NCBI GenBank assembly: GCA_903895005.1
Contig: CAITSH010000154.1
Location: 1 to 30,663 of the forward strand
DNA length: 30,663 nt
Source: an uncultured Pseudomonadota bacterium
GTDB lineage: Bacteria > Pseudomonadota > Gammaproteobacteria > Burkholderiales > SG8-39
Direction: 5' to 3'
Shown: positions 16,208 to 25,500 of the stretch, one piece after another
Layout: every line of letters begins with the position of its first letter
Numbering within the stretch: the first letter of the stretch is position 1
Translations under genes and position numbers: made by a program
The notes under the pieces: model-generated
The model's database searches: none
Seen by the model: the letters and a program-made list of their open reading frames with translations, nothing else
Told to the model about the DNA's origin: nothing

Positions 16208-17315
16208 ACTCGTGGAAGAGGGCGCGCGCCAACTGGCCATCTGCAACGCCTGCCGCTATTGCGAGGGCTATTGCGCGGTATTCCCGGCGATGGAACGCAG
16301 GCTCGACTTTGCCTCGGGCGACCTCAATTATCTGGCCAACCTGTGCCACAACTGCGGCGAATGCTATTACGCCTGCCAGTACGCGCCACCGCACGAATTC
16401 GGCGTTGACATTCCGCGCGTCATGGCGAAAATTCGCGTTCAGACCTACGAGCAATACGCATGGCCGGCCCCGCTCGGGCGCGCGTTCCGCAATAACGGCA
16501 CGGTGTCGGCGCTTGTTCTGGCTGTTGTGATCATCGCATCCCTGCTGGTCGCATCAATGCTGCTATCCGGGGGCGCGTTGTTCGAGGCTGTGCCCGGCGG
16601 CAATTTCTACGCGCTTATTCCGCATAAGGTCATGGCGGCGTCTTTTGGCGCGGTTGGATTGTTTGTGCTCGTGGCCTTGCTTATGGGCTTTGCGCATTTC
16701 TGGCGCGACGTTGGCGAGTCACCGGGGGAATTTCTGAAGCCGGCGGCACTTTGGTCCGGGTTGCGCGACGCCCTGAGCATGAAAAATCTCCACGGTGCCG
16801 GCGACGATTGCACGTTCAAGGGTGAGGAGCAGCGCTCCCCGCTGCGACGCTGGTTCCACCACCTCACCTTCTACGGCTTCATGCTGTGCTTTGCCGCAAC
16901 ATCGGTCGGAACCATTTACCACTATGCGTTTGGTTGGGTGGCGCCTTACGCCCTGACCAGCCTGCCTGTGATTCTCGGGACCCTGGGGGGCATTGGATTG
17001 TTGACCGGTCCGGTGGGGTTGTACTGGCTGGGCAGGCAGCGTGATGAGGCGACAGCGGACCCGGCGCAGCGCGGCATGAACACCGCCTTTATCGTCCTGC
17101 TGGTTCTGACCAGCCTGACCGGATTGCTGTTGCTGGCGTTGCGTGAATCTTCCGCGCTGGGATTGCTGCTGGTGGTGCACCTTGGTGTGGTCATGGCCTT
17201 GTTTATCACGCTGCCCTACGGCAAGTTTGTTCACGGCATCTATCGCGCCGGAGCGCTGGTGAAGTTCGCGCTGGAAAGCCGGCGACCGAGCCATAACGTT
17301 GGCGGCGAGGCTTGA
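16194..17315 (+). CDS. tcuB: TcuB: membrane 4Fe-4S electron-transfer protein
   Basis: A 373-residue integral membrane protein that accepts electrons from TcuA and passes them to the respiratory quinone pool. Two C-x2-C-x2-C-x3-C clusters are present, Cys17/20/23/27 and Cys51/54/57/61, each suited to a [4Fe-4S] centre. Several hydrophobic segments follow, with histidines that could bind haem. The order Fe-S domain then membrane domain is that of TcuB/CitB proteins from tricarballylate and citrate utilisation. GGAGG at 16183-16187 sits six bases before the ATG inside the end of tcuA, so the two are coupled. No tcuC permease or tcuR regulator accompanies them, unlike in Salmonella, so uptake must come from elsewhere, possibly through the Bug receptors. 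Confidence 0.9.
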   Translation: MQLAKLVEEGARQLAICNACRYCEGYCAVFPAMERRLDFASGDLNYLANLCHNCGECYYACQYAPPHEFGVDIPRVMAKIRVQTYEQYAWPAPLGRAFRNNGTVSALVLAVVIIASLLVASMLLSGGALFEAVPGGNFYALIPHKVMAASFGAVGLFVLVALLMGFAHFWRDVGESPGEFLKPAALWSGLRDALSMKNLHGAGDDCTFKGEEQRSPLRRWFHHLTFYGFMLCFAATSVGTIYHYAFGWVAPYALTSLPVILGTLGGIGLLTGPVGLYWLGRQRDEATADPAQRGMNTAFIVLLVLTSLTGLLLLALRESSALGLLLVVHLGVVMALFITLPYGKFVHGIYRAGALVKFALESRRPSHNVGGEA

Positions 17316-17428
17316 ACCGGCGTTTGACCAGGCGCATGGCGATAGCATCGTCAGGCGGTGCACGCTGACCTGAACGGTCCCAGTAGCCGCCGTTTTTAGG
17401 GCAAACTGGAGCCTCCTTGGGGGGATCA

Positions 17429-17461
17429 ATGTTGATGTTGCCAATGGCGCCAGCGCCGTGA
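17429..17461 (+). CDS. Possible 10-residue leader ORF coupled to the SulP gene
   Basis: An ATG at 17429, four bases after GGGGGGA (17419-17425), opens a 10-codon frame (MLMLPMAPAP) whose TGA stop overlaps the GTG start of the SulP gene in the sequence GTGA. This would allow translational coupling. It may instead be chance, or a sign that the true start or a base is misread. Confidence 0.3.
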   Translation: MLMLPMAPAP

Positions 17462-19731
17462 GCTTGGAATCGCGCATTTTCGATTCGCCGGCGGCAGTTT
17501 CGCCATGGAAATTTACGCGTGTTCCGCTTGCTTGGACTGTAGAGCCCCGGCGTAACATCGTTGCCGGACTGGTCGCCGGCGTGGTGTCGCTCCCGCTCGC
17601 GATGGGGCTTGGCGCCCTCGCTGTGGCGCCCTTCGGTCCGGAACTCACCAAGCTTGGCGTGCTGGCGGGGCTGTATGGCGGGGCATTCCTCAGCCTGATT
17701 GCCGTTCTGGCCGGCGCACGCGGCGTTGCCATCTATGCGCCGCGCAGCCTGGTGTCTTTTGTCATCGCTTCGGTGGCCACCGATGTGCTGGTCGGCGCCG
17801 CTTGGCTGCCCAAAGACGACCCGGCGGTCATCATGTGCGCGCTGTTCCTGATGCTTGCACTGTCGGGGGTAATTCAGGTGCTGTTCGCGTTGGTGCGCCT
17901 GCCACGGCTCGTGAAATTCATTCCCGCCCCGGTGATGGCCGGATTCCAGAATGCAGCCGCGATCACAATCAGTCTGTCGCAGCTGCATGTGATGTTCGGA
18001 CTGGCGAGCCGGCCCGCAATGGGTGGCTGGATGGATGCGTTCGGTGACCTCAAGCCCCTGCAACTGCTGCTCGGCCTGTTGACTCTGGTGTTGGCCTACA
18101 AGGGGCAGCACCTTATCAAAAGGGTGCCGCCCCTTGTCACCGCTCTTATTGCGGGGACCTTGGTGTATTACCTCCTCGCCGCGGTGGGCCTTTCGTCGCG
18201 GGCGGGGGATGTGCTGGGGGATATCCCGGTGCGCATTCCAGACGGGAGTGAGCTTGCCGGCATCATCGCCATGACCCAGCTGCCCGGCTTCATGCAGGCC
18301 CTGCCCGCCATACTCGTCGGTGCGGGCTCGATCGCGGTGGTCGCGTCACTGGATGTGCTGATCAGCGCCAAGCTGGTCGAGAACCTGTCCGGGCAGCGTG
18401 GAAACAGCACGCGGGAACTGCTTTGCATCGGCGTGGCGAATTCCATCACCCCGCTGCTGGGGGGCGTCGTGGGGGCGATCAGTCTTGCACCCACCACGAC
18501 CAATTACCGCAGCGGCGCACGTAACGCCCTGTCGCTGCTCACGCATGGCGTGCTATTCGTGTTGATCGTGCTGCTGCTCGCGCCGATGGTCGGCATGATT
18601 CCCAAGGTGGTAATAGCCGCACTGGTCCTCTACGCCGGCATCCAGCTCTTCGACCGCTGGTCCATCCGGCTGGCGGCGCAGATCGTCCGCGGCAAGACCG
18701 TCAACTGGGGCAGCATCGCCGTGGACCTTACGGTGATCGTGCTGGTAACCACGGTAGCGCTCTTGGGAGAGATCGCGTTTGCGGTGGCGCTGGGTATCAT
18801 CATCGCCATCATTGTGTTCACGGTGCGCATGAGCCAGGGCATGGTGCGCAGCGTGCGCTACGGCGATGTGCTGCACTCGCGTCGTACGCGCGAGGCTTCC
18901 GATATCGGAGCATTGAGCGCAAACGGTCGCAGCATCATGGTGATAGAGCTTGAGGGGCCGCTTTTCTTTGCCTCGGCCGAGCAACTTCAAAACCGTATTG
19001 ACGCGGCGATCGCGGGCAAGGTGCGCTACGTGGTCCTTGATATCGCCCGTGTGAGTGAAGTCGACAGCACAGGGGCGCAGATGCTTGTCCAGTTGGCGCA
19101 GCGCATGAAGTCTGTCGGCGTGCAGGTGCTGCTGTGCGGACAGCGCGAAGCCTCGCGCACCAGCGGTTTGTTGCGCGATCACGGCGTCACGGATGCGCTT
19201 ACGCGCGATCGTTTTTACAGTGACCTGGACCGCGCCCTGGAATGGTGTGAAAACCACCTGCTCGAGGCGCTGCGCACGCGCAGCGCCCTCGACGGCGACC
19301 ACCCGTTCGCGCAACTGGATATCGTGCGCGGCCTCGATGCCGGTGAGCAGGGTGTCTTCCGGGATTTCCTGGAGCGCCGGGAATTTTCAGAGGGAAGCAC
19401 GATTTTCGAGCAGGGCGAGGAGGGTGACGCCCTGTACATCCTGTTGCGCGGTTCGGCCAGCGTGCACATGCACCTGCCCTCCGGGGACATCCGCCTGGTG
19501 AGCTTTTCATCAGGAACCGTGTTCGGTGAAATGGCGCTTCTTGATCATGAACGCCGCTCGGCGACTGTCACTGCGGACGAGGCGATTGCCTGCCTGGTGC
19601 TGGGGCGCAAGCGCTTCGACCAGCTTGGTTCCGAGCATCCGAGGGTTGCCATGACGGTTCTTTCCAACATGGCGCGCGAAATGAGCCTGCGCATGCGCCG
19701 TGCCAATCGCGCCCTGGTAGAGCAGGGCTGA
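17458..19731 (+). CDS. SulP-family anion permease with STAS and cyclic-nucleotide-binding domains
   Basis: A 757-residue inner-membrane transporter. Residues of about 35-458 form the hydrophobic SulP core with many membrane segments. Residues of about 490-600 are a STAS domain with the DSTGAQ motif at 536-541. Residues of about 615-740 are a CAP-type effector domain whose phosphate-binding cassette FGEMALLDHERRSATV (689-704) keeps the Gly-Glu and Arg-Ser residues that contact cyclic nucleotides. SulP proteins carry sulfate, bicarbonate or, as in E. coli DauA, C4-dicarboxylates. Beside tcuAB and a carboxylate operon a dicarboxylate substrate is attractive, but this is inference. The GTG start at 17458 is chosen because no in-frame ATG exists upstream. 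The nearby ATGs at 17429, 17435 and 17444 are all in another frame. Confidence 0.87.
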   Translation: MSLESRIFDSPAAVSPWKFTRVPLAWTVEPRRNIVAGLVAGVVSLPLAMGLGALAVAPFGPELTKLGVLAGLYGGAFLSLIAVLAGARGVAIYAPRSLVSFVIASVATDVLVGAAWLPKDDPAVIMCALFLMLALSGVIQVLFALVRLPRLVKFIPAPVMAGFQNAAAITISLSQLHVMFGLASRPAMGGWMDAFGDLKPLQLLLGLLTLVLAYKGQHLIKRVPPLVTALIAGTLVYYLLAAVGLSSRAGDVLGDIPVRIPDGSELAGIIAMTQLPGFMQALPAILVGAGSIAVVASLDVLISAKLVENLSGQRGNSTRELLCIGVANSITPLLGGVVGAISLAPTTTNYRSGARNALSLLTHGVLFVLIVLLLAPMVGMIPKVVIAALVLYAGIQLFDRWSIRLAAQIVRGKTVNWGSIAVDLTVIVLVTTVALLGEIAFAVALGIIIAIIVFTVRMSQGMVRSVRYGDVLHSRRTREASDIGALSANGRSIMVIELEGPLFFASAEQLQNRIDAAIAGKVRYVVLDIARVSEVDSTGAQMLVQLAQRMKSVGVQVLLCGQREASRTSGLLRDHGVTDALTRDRFYSDLDRALEWCENHLLEALRTRSALDGDHPFAQLDIVRGLDAGEQGVFRDFLERREFSEGSTIFEQGEEGDALYILLRGSASVHMHLPSGDIRLVSFSSGTVFGEMALLDHERRSATVTADEAIACLVLGRKRFDQLGSEHPRVAMTVLSNMAREMSLRMRRANRALVEQG

Positions 19732-19740
19732 GCGTATCGG

Positions 19741-19860
19741 CTAGGCCGCGTTGGCGGCGGTCAGGCGGTTGAGGATCAGGCGGTGCACGGTGTTGAGGTG
19801 CGCGCGCGTGGCGTAATCCGGGCGCGACCGCCCCGCCGGCCCGGGGCCTTGTTGTTGCAT
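19741..19860 (-). CDS. Small coding-like ORF, unknown (possible gene remnant)
   Basis: On the minus strand an ATG at 19858-19860 opens 39 codons ending at TAG 19741-19743. The last 25 sense codons end in G or C in all but one case, which matches the codon use of the real genes here. They read RPDYATRAHLNTVHRL and onward to a C-terminal NAA. The same frame continues a short way upstream to a TGA at 19897-19899. There is no convincing Shine-Dalgarno, and the ATG lies inside the arm of a hairpin. It may be the surviving 3' end of a lost gene. The TRAHL stretch faintly recalls C-termini of large zinc metalloproteases, but that is only an impression. No function is assigned. Confidence 0.3.
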   Translation of the reverse strand: MQQQGPGPAGRSRPDYATRAHLNTVHRLILNRLTAANAA

Positions 19861-19878
19861 TGCGAAAAGCAATGCAAC
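19854..19878. repeat. Perfect 10-bp inverted repeat with 5-base loop
   Basis: GTTGCATTGC (19854-19863), loop GAAAA, GCAATGCAAC (19869-19878). It is a stable hairpin on either strand but has no following T-run. It could be a factor-assisted terminator for the SulP gene, an operator or an RNA processing signal. Confidence 0.5.
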
Positions 19879-20059
19879 CTTAAACCGGAGTTCCTGTCAG
19901 AGAAGGTAGAAGGGGAGTAGCCAAGAAAGGTGCGGCGCGCGAGCGCCGCGCACTCCGCGCGGGCCGTCAACACGGGTTTTCTCCCCGGCCCCCGGGCTTC
20001 GGTTCATCCGTTGCAGGCAAGACCTTCCACGCCCGAGATCCCTCGTGCGTTGCCGCAAT

Positions 20060-20063
20060 GGAG
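20060..20063 (+). promoter_or_regulatory. Shine-Dalgarno that decides the outer-membrane factor start
   Basis: GGAG lies eight bases before the ATG at 20072 but only two before the ATG at 20066, and an earlier GTG at 20045 has nothing upstream. The start at 20072 is preferred. Confidence 0.55.
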
Positions 20064-20071
20064 TCATGAAT

Positions 20072-21406
20072 ATGTCGAATGTCCGAAGGCGCGCCCTGCA
20101 CGCCCGCAGCAGCGTTGTCCGTGGCGCGCGCGCGCTCGTGTGCGGGTCGTTGATTGTATTGTTCACACCAGGTGGTGCCGGCGCGGAAACGCTGACCCTG
20201 GACAAGGCCCTCGCACTGGCCGAGCAGGGTAGTCCGCGTCTGCGGGCCGCAGACGCCCATGCGAGACAGGCGCGGTTCGGCCGCGTCGTCGCCGGCCAGT
20301 ATCCGAATCCGGACGTCGAGCTTGCGGCCGGCAACATTCGGGCACGCGTTCCGGGCGCACTGCCCGGATCAACACAAACCATAGGGATTTCACAGCCCCT
20401 GGACATGCCCGGTGTTCGTGAACCGCGGCAACGCGCGGCCGATGCCGGAGTGGCCGCATCGGAACATGCGCGCGACGACGTCCGCATTTCCGTTTTCGCA
20501 GACATCCGCCAGGCGTTTTTCGAGGTATTGCGCCGTCGTGCCGAACTTGAGGTGGCGGAGGATACGGTGAAGTTGCTCGAGCAGGTGCGCGACAGTGTTG
20601 CGGCGCGCGTGCGCGTCGGTGAGGCGCCGCGCCTGGAGTCTCTGCGCGCCGAATCGGAGGCACTGGTCGCCGCCAGCGCGGCAGAACGTGCACGACTGCG
20701 GGTGGAACAGGGCACTGCCGAACTGCGCCAGGCCATTGGCGCGCCGCTGCCCGCCCGCATTGATCCGGAGGGTTCGTCCGTTGCTTTGTCCGCTAGCCCC
20801 GATCTGGGCGGGATGCGCGAACAAATGCTCGCGCGACACCCCGGGCTCGCGCAGGCACGCGCCCAAGTCGAGCAGGCGAGGCGCAGGCTCGACACCGAGC
20901 GCGCGCTGCGCTCACCGCAGCCGGTGATTCGCGCCGGATTCGATCAGGATCCCGAGTTGCGCCAATGGCGCATCGGCATTTCGGTGCCGTTGCCGCTATG
21001 GAACCGGCGCGAGGGCCAGATCGGCGAGGGTATCGCCGCGCTGACCATCTCCGAACAGGCGCTTGAGCAGCGGCGCGTCGAGCTTGAGGCTGCGCTCGAA
21101 TCGAATTATTCGCGGCATCGCATCGCAACCCGCCAGCTGAGCGCGCTGCAAAGCGTTGTTACCCAGGCCGAGGCGTCGCTGCGCGTCGCGCAGGCGGCCT
21201 ACCGATTCGGTGAGCGCGGCATTCTCGAGGTCATCGATGCGCAACGCACACTGCGCACCGTGCGCCTCGATTACCTTAACGCGCGCTACGACCAGCAGGC
21301 CGCCTGGATTGAGCTCGAGCGCCTGCGCGCCTCCGACCTTACGCTACCCCATTCAACCCAGCCAGGTCAGCCTAGCCAGCCAAGTCAGCCAAGGGAAAAT
21401 CCATGA
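20072..21406 (+). CDS. TolC-family outer-membrane efflux protein (CzcC-like)
   Basis: A 444-residue outer-membrane channel subunit of a heavy-metal RND efflux system. An N-terminal signal sequence with a long basic region is followed by a hydrophobic stretch and likely cleavage after AGA (about residue 38). No lipobox is present, so it is not lipid-anchored as many OprM-type channels are. The mature protein starts with the family motif TLTLDKALALAEQGSPRLRAA and contains PNPDVELAAGN, two long alanine/arginine/glutamate-rich coiled-coil helices, and the repeat-like AYRFGERGILEVIDAQRTL near the C-terminus. The second half repeats the helical hairpin pattern, as in all TolC proteins. The stop overlaps the adaptor's ATG (ATGA at 21403-21406). 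A near-repetitive Gln-Pro-Ser tail precedes the stop. Confidence 0.88.
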   Translation: MSNVRRRALHARSSVVRGARALVCGSLIVLFTPGGAGAETLTLDKALALAEQGSPRLRAADAHARQARFGRVVAGQYPNPDVELAAGNIRARVPGALPGSTQTIGISQPLDMPGVREPRQRAADAGVAASEHARDDVRISVFADIRQAFFEVLRRRAELEVAEDTVKLLEQVRDSVAARVRVGEAPRLESLRAESEALVAASAAERARLRVEQGTAELRQAIGAPLPARIDPEGSSVALSASPDLGGMREQMLARHPGLAQARAQVEQARRRLDTERALRSPQPVIRAGFDQDPELRQWRIGISVPLPLWNRREGQIGEGIAALTISEQALEQRRVELEAALESNYSRHRIATRQLSALQSVVTQAEASLRVAQAAYRFGERGILEVIDAQRTLRTVRLDYLNARYDQQAAWIELERLRASDLTLPHSTQPGQPSQPSQPRENP

Positions 21407-22569
21407 TGTTTCGATTCTTGAGGGGCCGCGCGGCATTCGCGGCAATGGTTTGCACGATCGCAACGTCAATCGCGCTGTCCGGATGCAAGGACAAGCAGGA
21501 ACCGGTACCTGCGGCCAAGGCGGATCCCAATCTCATCGTGCCGCCGCCCTCGCTCGCCGGGCGCCTTGCCCTGGCTGCGGTTGATGAGGCCGAATTTCGC
21601 GAGGTGCTGCGCGTTTCGGGGCGGGTCGAGGCGGATGAATCCAGGCTTGCGCGCATCGGCACCTCGGTGACCGGGCGCATCACCGAACTTGAGGTGATAC
21701 CGGGACAGGACGTCAAGCGGGGGCAGTTGCTGGCGACTCTCAATTCAGTCGAACTCTCCACGGCGCAACTGGCTTTCCTGAAGGCCTATTCACAGCGCCT
21801 GCTGGCGCAAAGGGCGGCACAGCGCGCCGAGCAATTGTTCGAGGCCGACGTGATCGGCCGCGCCGAGTTGCAGCGGCGCCAGAGCGAATTTGCGCAGGCC
21901 GAGGCCGAGGTCAGTGCCGCGCGCGACCAGTTGATGGTGCTGGGCATGTCCGAGTCCGCTGTCGCCGGTCTAACCGCAGAACGCAGTGTCAACTCACAGG
22001 CTGCGGTGCGCGCGAGCATAAGTGGCACCGTGCTCGAACGCAAGGTCACGCAGGGCCAGGTGGTGCAGCCCGCGGACACCATATTCCTTGTCGCCGATTT
22101 GTCGCGCGTCTGGTTGGTGGCCGAGGTTCCCGAGCAACAGGCGACACTGATCCGTCGCGGCGAGGCGGTCGATGCGGAGATCGCCTCTTTGCCCGGAGAC
22201 CGCCTCGCGGGTACGCTGTCTTTCATCGGGGCCATCGTCAATCCGGAAACGCGAACCATAACCGCGCGCATGGAGCTGGACAATGCCGACCGCCGCCTCA
22301 AGCCCGCGATGCTCGCGACCATGTTCATCAAGGGAAAGCCGGAGAGAAGGCTTGCAGTTCCCGTGCCGGCCGTGGTGCGTGACGAAAACCGGGACTACGT
22401 GTTCGTGCAAACCGGGCAGAACCAGTTCGCACTGCGCCTTGTCAATCTCGGCGCGGAGTACGAGGGCAGGCGTCAGGTTGTCGGCGGTCTTTCCAAGGGC
22501 GATCGCATCGTCGTAGACGGCGCGTTTCACCTGAACAATGAACGCAAGCGCAACGCGCTCGGGAGCTGA
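21403..22569 (+). CDS. RND efflux periplasmic adaptor subunit, lipoprotein (CzcB-like)
   Basis: A 388-residue membrane-fusion protein joining the RND pump to the outer-membrane channel. Residues 1-28 form a lipoprotein signal with lipobox LSGC (Cys28), so it is probably anchored to the inner membrane by lipid. The barrel/lipoyl segment begins around RVEADESRLARIGTSVTGRI. A coiled-coil hairpin of about residues 115-190 is rich in Ala, Gln, Arg and Glu. The second lipoyl half is ASISGTVLERKVTQGQVV, followed by the beta-barrel LVAEVPEQQATLIRRGEAV and the membrane-proximal domain. No histidine-rich metal-binding extension is visible, unlike some zinc/cobalt CzcB proteins. Translation is coupled to the upstream gene by ATGA overlap. 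Confidence 0.9.
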   Translation: MMFRFLRGRAAFAAMVCTIATSIALSGCKDKQEPVPAAKADPNLIVPPPSLAGRLALAAVDEAEFREVLRVSGRVEADESRLARIGTSVTGRITELEVIPGQDVKRGQLLATLNSVELSTAQLAFLKAYSQRLLAQRAAQRAEQLFEADVIGRAELQRRQSEFAQAEAEVSAARDQLMVLGMSESAVAGLTAERSVNSQAAVRASISGTVLERKVTQGQVVQPADTIFLVADLSRVWLVAEVPEQQATLIRRGEAVDAEIASLPGDRLAGTLSFIGAIVNPETRTITARMELDNADRRLKPAMLATMFIKGKPERRLAVPVPAVVRDENRDYVFVQTGQNQFALRLVNLGAEYEGRRQVVGGLSKGDRIVVDGAFHLNNERKRNALGS

Positions 22570-22572
22570 TTC

Positions 22573-25500
22573 GTGATTGATTCGTTGATCCGCGCCGCGC
22601 TGACGCAGCGGCTGATCGTTCTCGTCGTTGCCGTGATCCTGCTGGTTTTCGGCATCAACGCTGCGCGCAAGCTCTCGGTCGATGCATTTCCGGATGTCAC
22701 AAATGTTCAGGTGCAGATCGCCACGGAGGCCGCCGGCCGATCGCCCGAGGAGGTGGAGCGCTTTGTCACCGTGCCCCTTGAGATAGCGATGACCGGCCTG
22801 CCAGGCCTGACTGAGATGCGATCGCTCAACAAACCGGGTTTGTCGCTGATCACGCTGGTGTTCACCGATGCCACCAACGTCTACTTCGCTCGCCAGCTCG
22901 TGATGGAGAGGCTGACCGAAACCGGGGCCAGCCTGCCGAAGGGCGTAACACCGGTGCTCGGTCCGGTTTCGACCGCGCTCGGCGAAGTCTACCAGTACAC
23001 GCTGGAGCGGACCGACGACGGGCGCCGCGCGTTGACGCGGGACGAACTGATGGAACGGCGCATCGTGCAGGACTGGGTGGCGCGGCCGCTGTTGCGGTCC
23101 ATTTCCGGCGTTGCGGAGATCAATTCCACCGGCGGCTACGCCAGGCAGTACCAGATACTGGTCAATCCAGAGCGGCTGCGCCACTACCGTATTTCCATCC
23201 AGGAAGTCCACCAGGCGGTGTCGCGCAACAACGCCAACTCCGGCGGCGGCGTGCTGCCCCAGGGTGCGGAGGCTTACCTGATACGCGGCATCGGCCTGGT
23301 TCGCGGACTCGACGACCTGCGCGATATCGTGCTCAAGGAGGTACGCGGCACGCCGGTGCGCGTGCGCGATGTCGCGGAGGTCACCTTAGGGCACGAGGTG
23401 CGCCACGGGGCGATGATCAAGGACGGCTACACCGAGGCGGTGGGCGGGGTGGTGATGATGATCCGCGCCGGCAACGCCAAGGAGGTGGTGTCACGCATCA
23501 AGGCGCGCGTGAACGAGATCAACAGCCGGGGCTTGCTGCCTGATGGCCTGAAAATCGTCCCGTATTACGACCGCAGTGAACTCGTAGACGCGGCGCTCGC
23601 GACGGTGGTCAAGGTCCTGATAGAGGGTGTGTTCCTGGTGATCATCGTGCTGTTCCTGTTTCTTGGTGATGTACGCTCAAGCGTGGTCGTGGTCGCGACG
23701 CTGGTGCTGACGCCGCTTATCACGTTCATGGTGATGAACCGCTATGGCCTGTCAGCCAACCTGATGTCCCTGGGCGGCCTCGCCATCGCCATAGGCCTGA
23801 TGGTCGACGGTTCGGTCGTCGTCGTCGAGAACGCGTTCACGCGACTTGGCGAGCGTCCGCACGAGAGCCGGGTGCGGGTGTTGCTCGAGGCGGTGCAGGA
23901 GGTGGCCACCCCTGTGATATTCGGCGTCGGAATCATCATTGTCGTGTTCCTGCCGCTGATGACGCTTGAGGGCATGGAGGGAAAGATGTTTGCACCGCTC
24001 GCCTATACCATCGCGATCGCGCTCGCGGTGTCGCTGGTGTTGTCGTTGACGCTGTCCCCGGCGCTCGCCAGTTTCGTGTTGAAGGGGGGCGCCGAGCACG
24101 ATACGCGTTTTATCGCGTTCATCAAGCGTCCGTACCTGCGCCTGCTCGGCTGGGCGCTCGTCAACGAGAAAAAGACCATTGGCAGTGCGCTCGCACTGTT
24201 CTTTGCCACCCTTATGGTGCTGCCTTTCCTGGGTACGGCCTTCATTCCGGAAATGAAAGAAGGCTCGATATCACCGGCCATAGACCGTGTTCCGAACATC
24301 TCCATTGACGAATCGATACGCATGGAAATGGAGGCGATGCGGCTTGCCCTGGAAGTGCCGGGCGTAAAGTCGGGCGTATCGCGCCTTGGTAGGGGTGAAA
24401 GCCCGGCCGATCCTGCCGGGCCGAACGAGGCCGACCCCATCCTGTCGCTGAAGCCGCGCTCGGAATGGCCTAAGGGATGGACACAGGACACCATTGCCGC
24501 AGCGATACAGGAGAAGTTGCGCGCGTTGCCCGGGATCCAGTTGGCAATGGCCCAGCCGATTTCAGACCGTGTCGACGAAATGGTCACCGGCGTGCGCGCC
24601 GACGTCGCGGTGAAGATTTTCGGCGATGACCTATCCGCTTTGCGCAAGGCGGCCAACGATATTGCGCGCGTCGCCGGGGCGGTTTCCGGCGCGCGCGATA
24701 TCCGTGTCGAGCGCGTAACGGGACAGCAGTATCTGTCGATCGAGATTGACCGCCAGGCCATCGCCCGCCAGGGACTCAATGTCAGCGACGTGCACGATGT
24801 CATCGAGACGGCCGTGGGCGGCCGCGTCGCAACGCAGATCTACGAGGGCGAGCGTCGGTTCAACGCCGCGGTACGCCTGCCCGAGAGCTTTCGCGACTCG
24901 GTCGAGGAAATCCGCCGCCTGACGCTCACCGCGCCCAATGGCGCGCAACTGACGCTTGAGTCGCTGGCGGGTATCCGTATCGTTGACGGTCCGGCGCAGA
25001 TCAGCCGCGATATGGGTAAGCGCCGGGTCGTCGTCGGAATCAATGTTGCGGGGCGAGACCTTGGCGGCTTTGTCGCCGAACTGCAAAAGGGGGTCGGCGA
25101 CAAGATTGTGCTGCCGCAGGGCTATTATCTCGAGTGGGGCGGACAGTTCCAGAATATGCAGCGTGCGCTCGGCCACCTGATGGTGATCGTGCCGGTAACC
25201 GTGGCGGCGATTTTCTTCCTGTTGTTCCTGGTGTTCAGATCGCTGCGCTTCGCGACGCTGATCATTACCGTGCTGCCCTTCGCCTCCATCGGGGGCATCC
25301 TCGCCCTCGCCGTGACCGGTGAATACCTCTCGGTTCCGGCATCGGTCGGGTTTATCGCATTGTGGGGAATGGCGGTGCTGAACGGTGTGGTGCTGGTGTC
25401 CTACATCCGGAAACTGCAGGATGAGGGGCTCGACCGCGCCAGTGCTGTTTTGCAGGGTGCCAAGCTGCGTTTCCGCCCGGTAATGATGACAGCGACGGTG

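Larger units (their letters stand above)
19732..20071. other. 340-base gap between the SulP gene and the efflux operon
   Basis: It holds a small minus-strand ORF (19741-19860), a perfect hairpin (19854-19878) and a second GC hairpin GCGGCGC/GCGCCGC at 19932-19949. No MerR-type 19-bp-spaced promoter or other metal-responsive site could be recognised before the efflux genes. Confidence 0.5.

Noticed and set aside
17206..18111. Minus-strand frame crossing the tcuB-SulP gap, with a partly protein-like stretch around 17316-17400
   Set aside because: Third-position G/C content is not raised, no motif was recognised, and most of the frame is antisense to the SulP gene.
19897..20895. Minus-strand open frame of 332 codons opposite the outer-membrane factor
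   Set aside because: The product is Ser/Arg/Ala-rich and the opposite strand has clear TolC-family features.
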